The notes under the pieces are model-generated. The model saw only the letters and a program-made list of their open reading frames with translations. It had not been told where the DNA came from and made no database searches. A stretch of DNA of 7,180 bases from Syntrophomonadaceae bacterium (GTDB lineage Bacteria > Bacillota > Dethiobacteria > DTU022), in contig PWMM01000232.1 of NCBI GenBank assembly GCA_003558195.1, positions 1 to 7,180 on the forward strand. Reading direction: 5' to 3'. Shown here in pieces: positions 7,061 through 7,180 of the stretch (its first letter is position 1; every line of letters starts with the position of its first letter). A program made the translations under genes and the position numbers.

Positions 7061-7180
7061 TTACGGAAGCATAGATCCAGTTTCCTGTAGACGTAAATGC
7101 CATTGAAAGGCTTTGTCTAAAAGTTGGGGCTGGTTACCTCCACTTCTATTAGAAGCTTCGCTGAAGTATTCTTTAAGCAA
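7061..7180 (-). CDS. C-terminal end of an unrecognised protein (truncated by window edge)
   Basis: On the minus strand the frame entering from the right edge stays open for 39 codons and ends at TAA (7063-7061). The residues, beginning LLKEYFSEASNRSGGNQ and ending LQETGSMLP, have a balanced, soluble-protein composition and include a likely helix (LLDKAFQWHLRLQE). I do not recognise the family. It would lie upstream of the acyl-CoA synthetase on the same strand, separated by 324 bases, so it may be a separate transcription unit. A chance open frame is possible because the visible part is short. Confidence 0.45.
   Translation of the reverse strand: MLKEYFSEASNRSGGNQPQLLDKAFQWHLRLQETGSMLP

Overview
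The window reads as chromosome from an anaerobic, moderately AT-rich, low-GC Gram-positive bacterium of the Clostridia type. This is an inference from the strong AGGAGG ribosome sites, the GTG starts, the lipoprotein solute-binding protein, and an aldehyde:ferredoxin oxidoreductase next to an ADP-forming acyl-CoA synthetase. No rRNA, tRNA, CRISPR array or complete insertion sequence was seen.

Left part, + strand (2-2395): the end of a TRAP-type uptake operon. It holds the C-terminal part of a fused TRAP permease, a TAXI-family substrate-binding lipoprotein, and a DUF1850 protein that usually travels with TAXI transporters. A textbook intrinsic terminator lies directly behind the binding-protein gene. 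It overlaps an open, in-frame 5' extension of the DUF1850 gene, so the hairpin and U-tract could double as codons for that protein's N-terminal membrane anchor.

Middle (2396-2848): about 450 bases between convergent operons with no convincing gene. They hold a nested palindrome, a roughly 173-bp segment bounded by near-perfect 20/21-bp inverted repeats (a candidate MITE or internally deleted insertion sequence), and the terminator of the minus-strand operon.

Right part, - strand (6736 down to 2849): a two-gene operon, an ADP-forming acyl-CoA synthetase (alpha-beta fusion, both phospho-histidine sites present) followed by a tungsten/molybdopterin aldehyde:ferredoxin oxidoreductase family protein. 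Together they could interconvert acyl-CoA, free acid plus ATP, and aldehyde plus oxidised ferredoxin, a pairing known in concept from anaerobic amino-acid and peptide fermenters. Upstream is a 324-base leader with a possible promoter. At the right edge is the last 39 codons of an unrecognised minus-strand gene.

The window mostly contains recognisable families. The least ordinary signals are the terminator that overlaps coding sequence and the inverted-repeat element; no clear new multi-gene system is visible.
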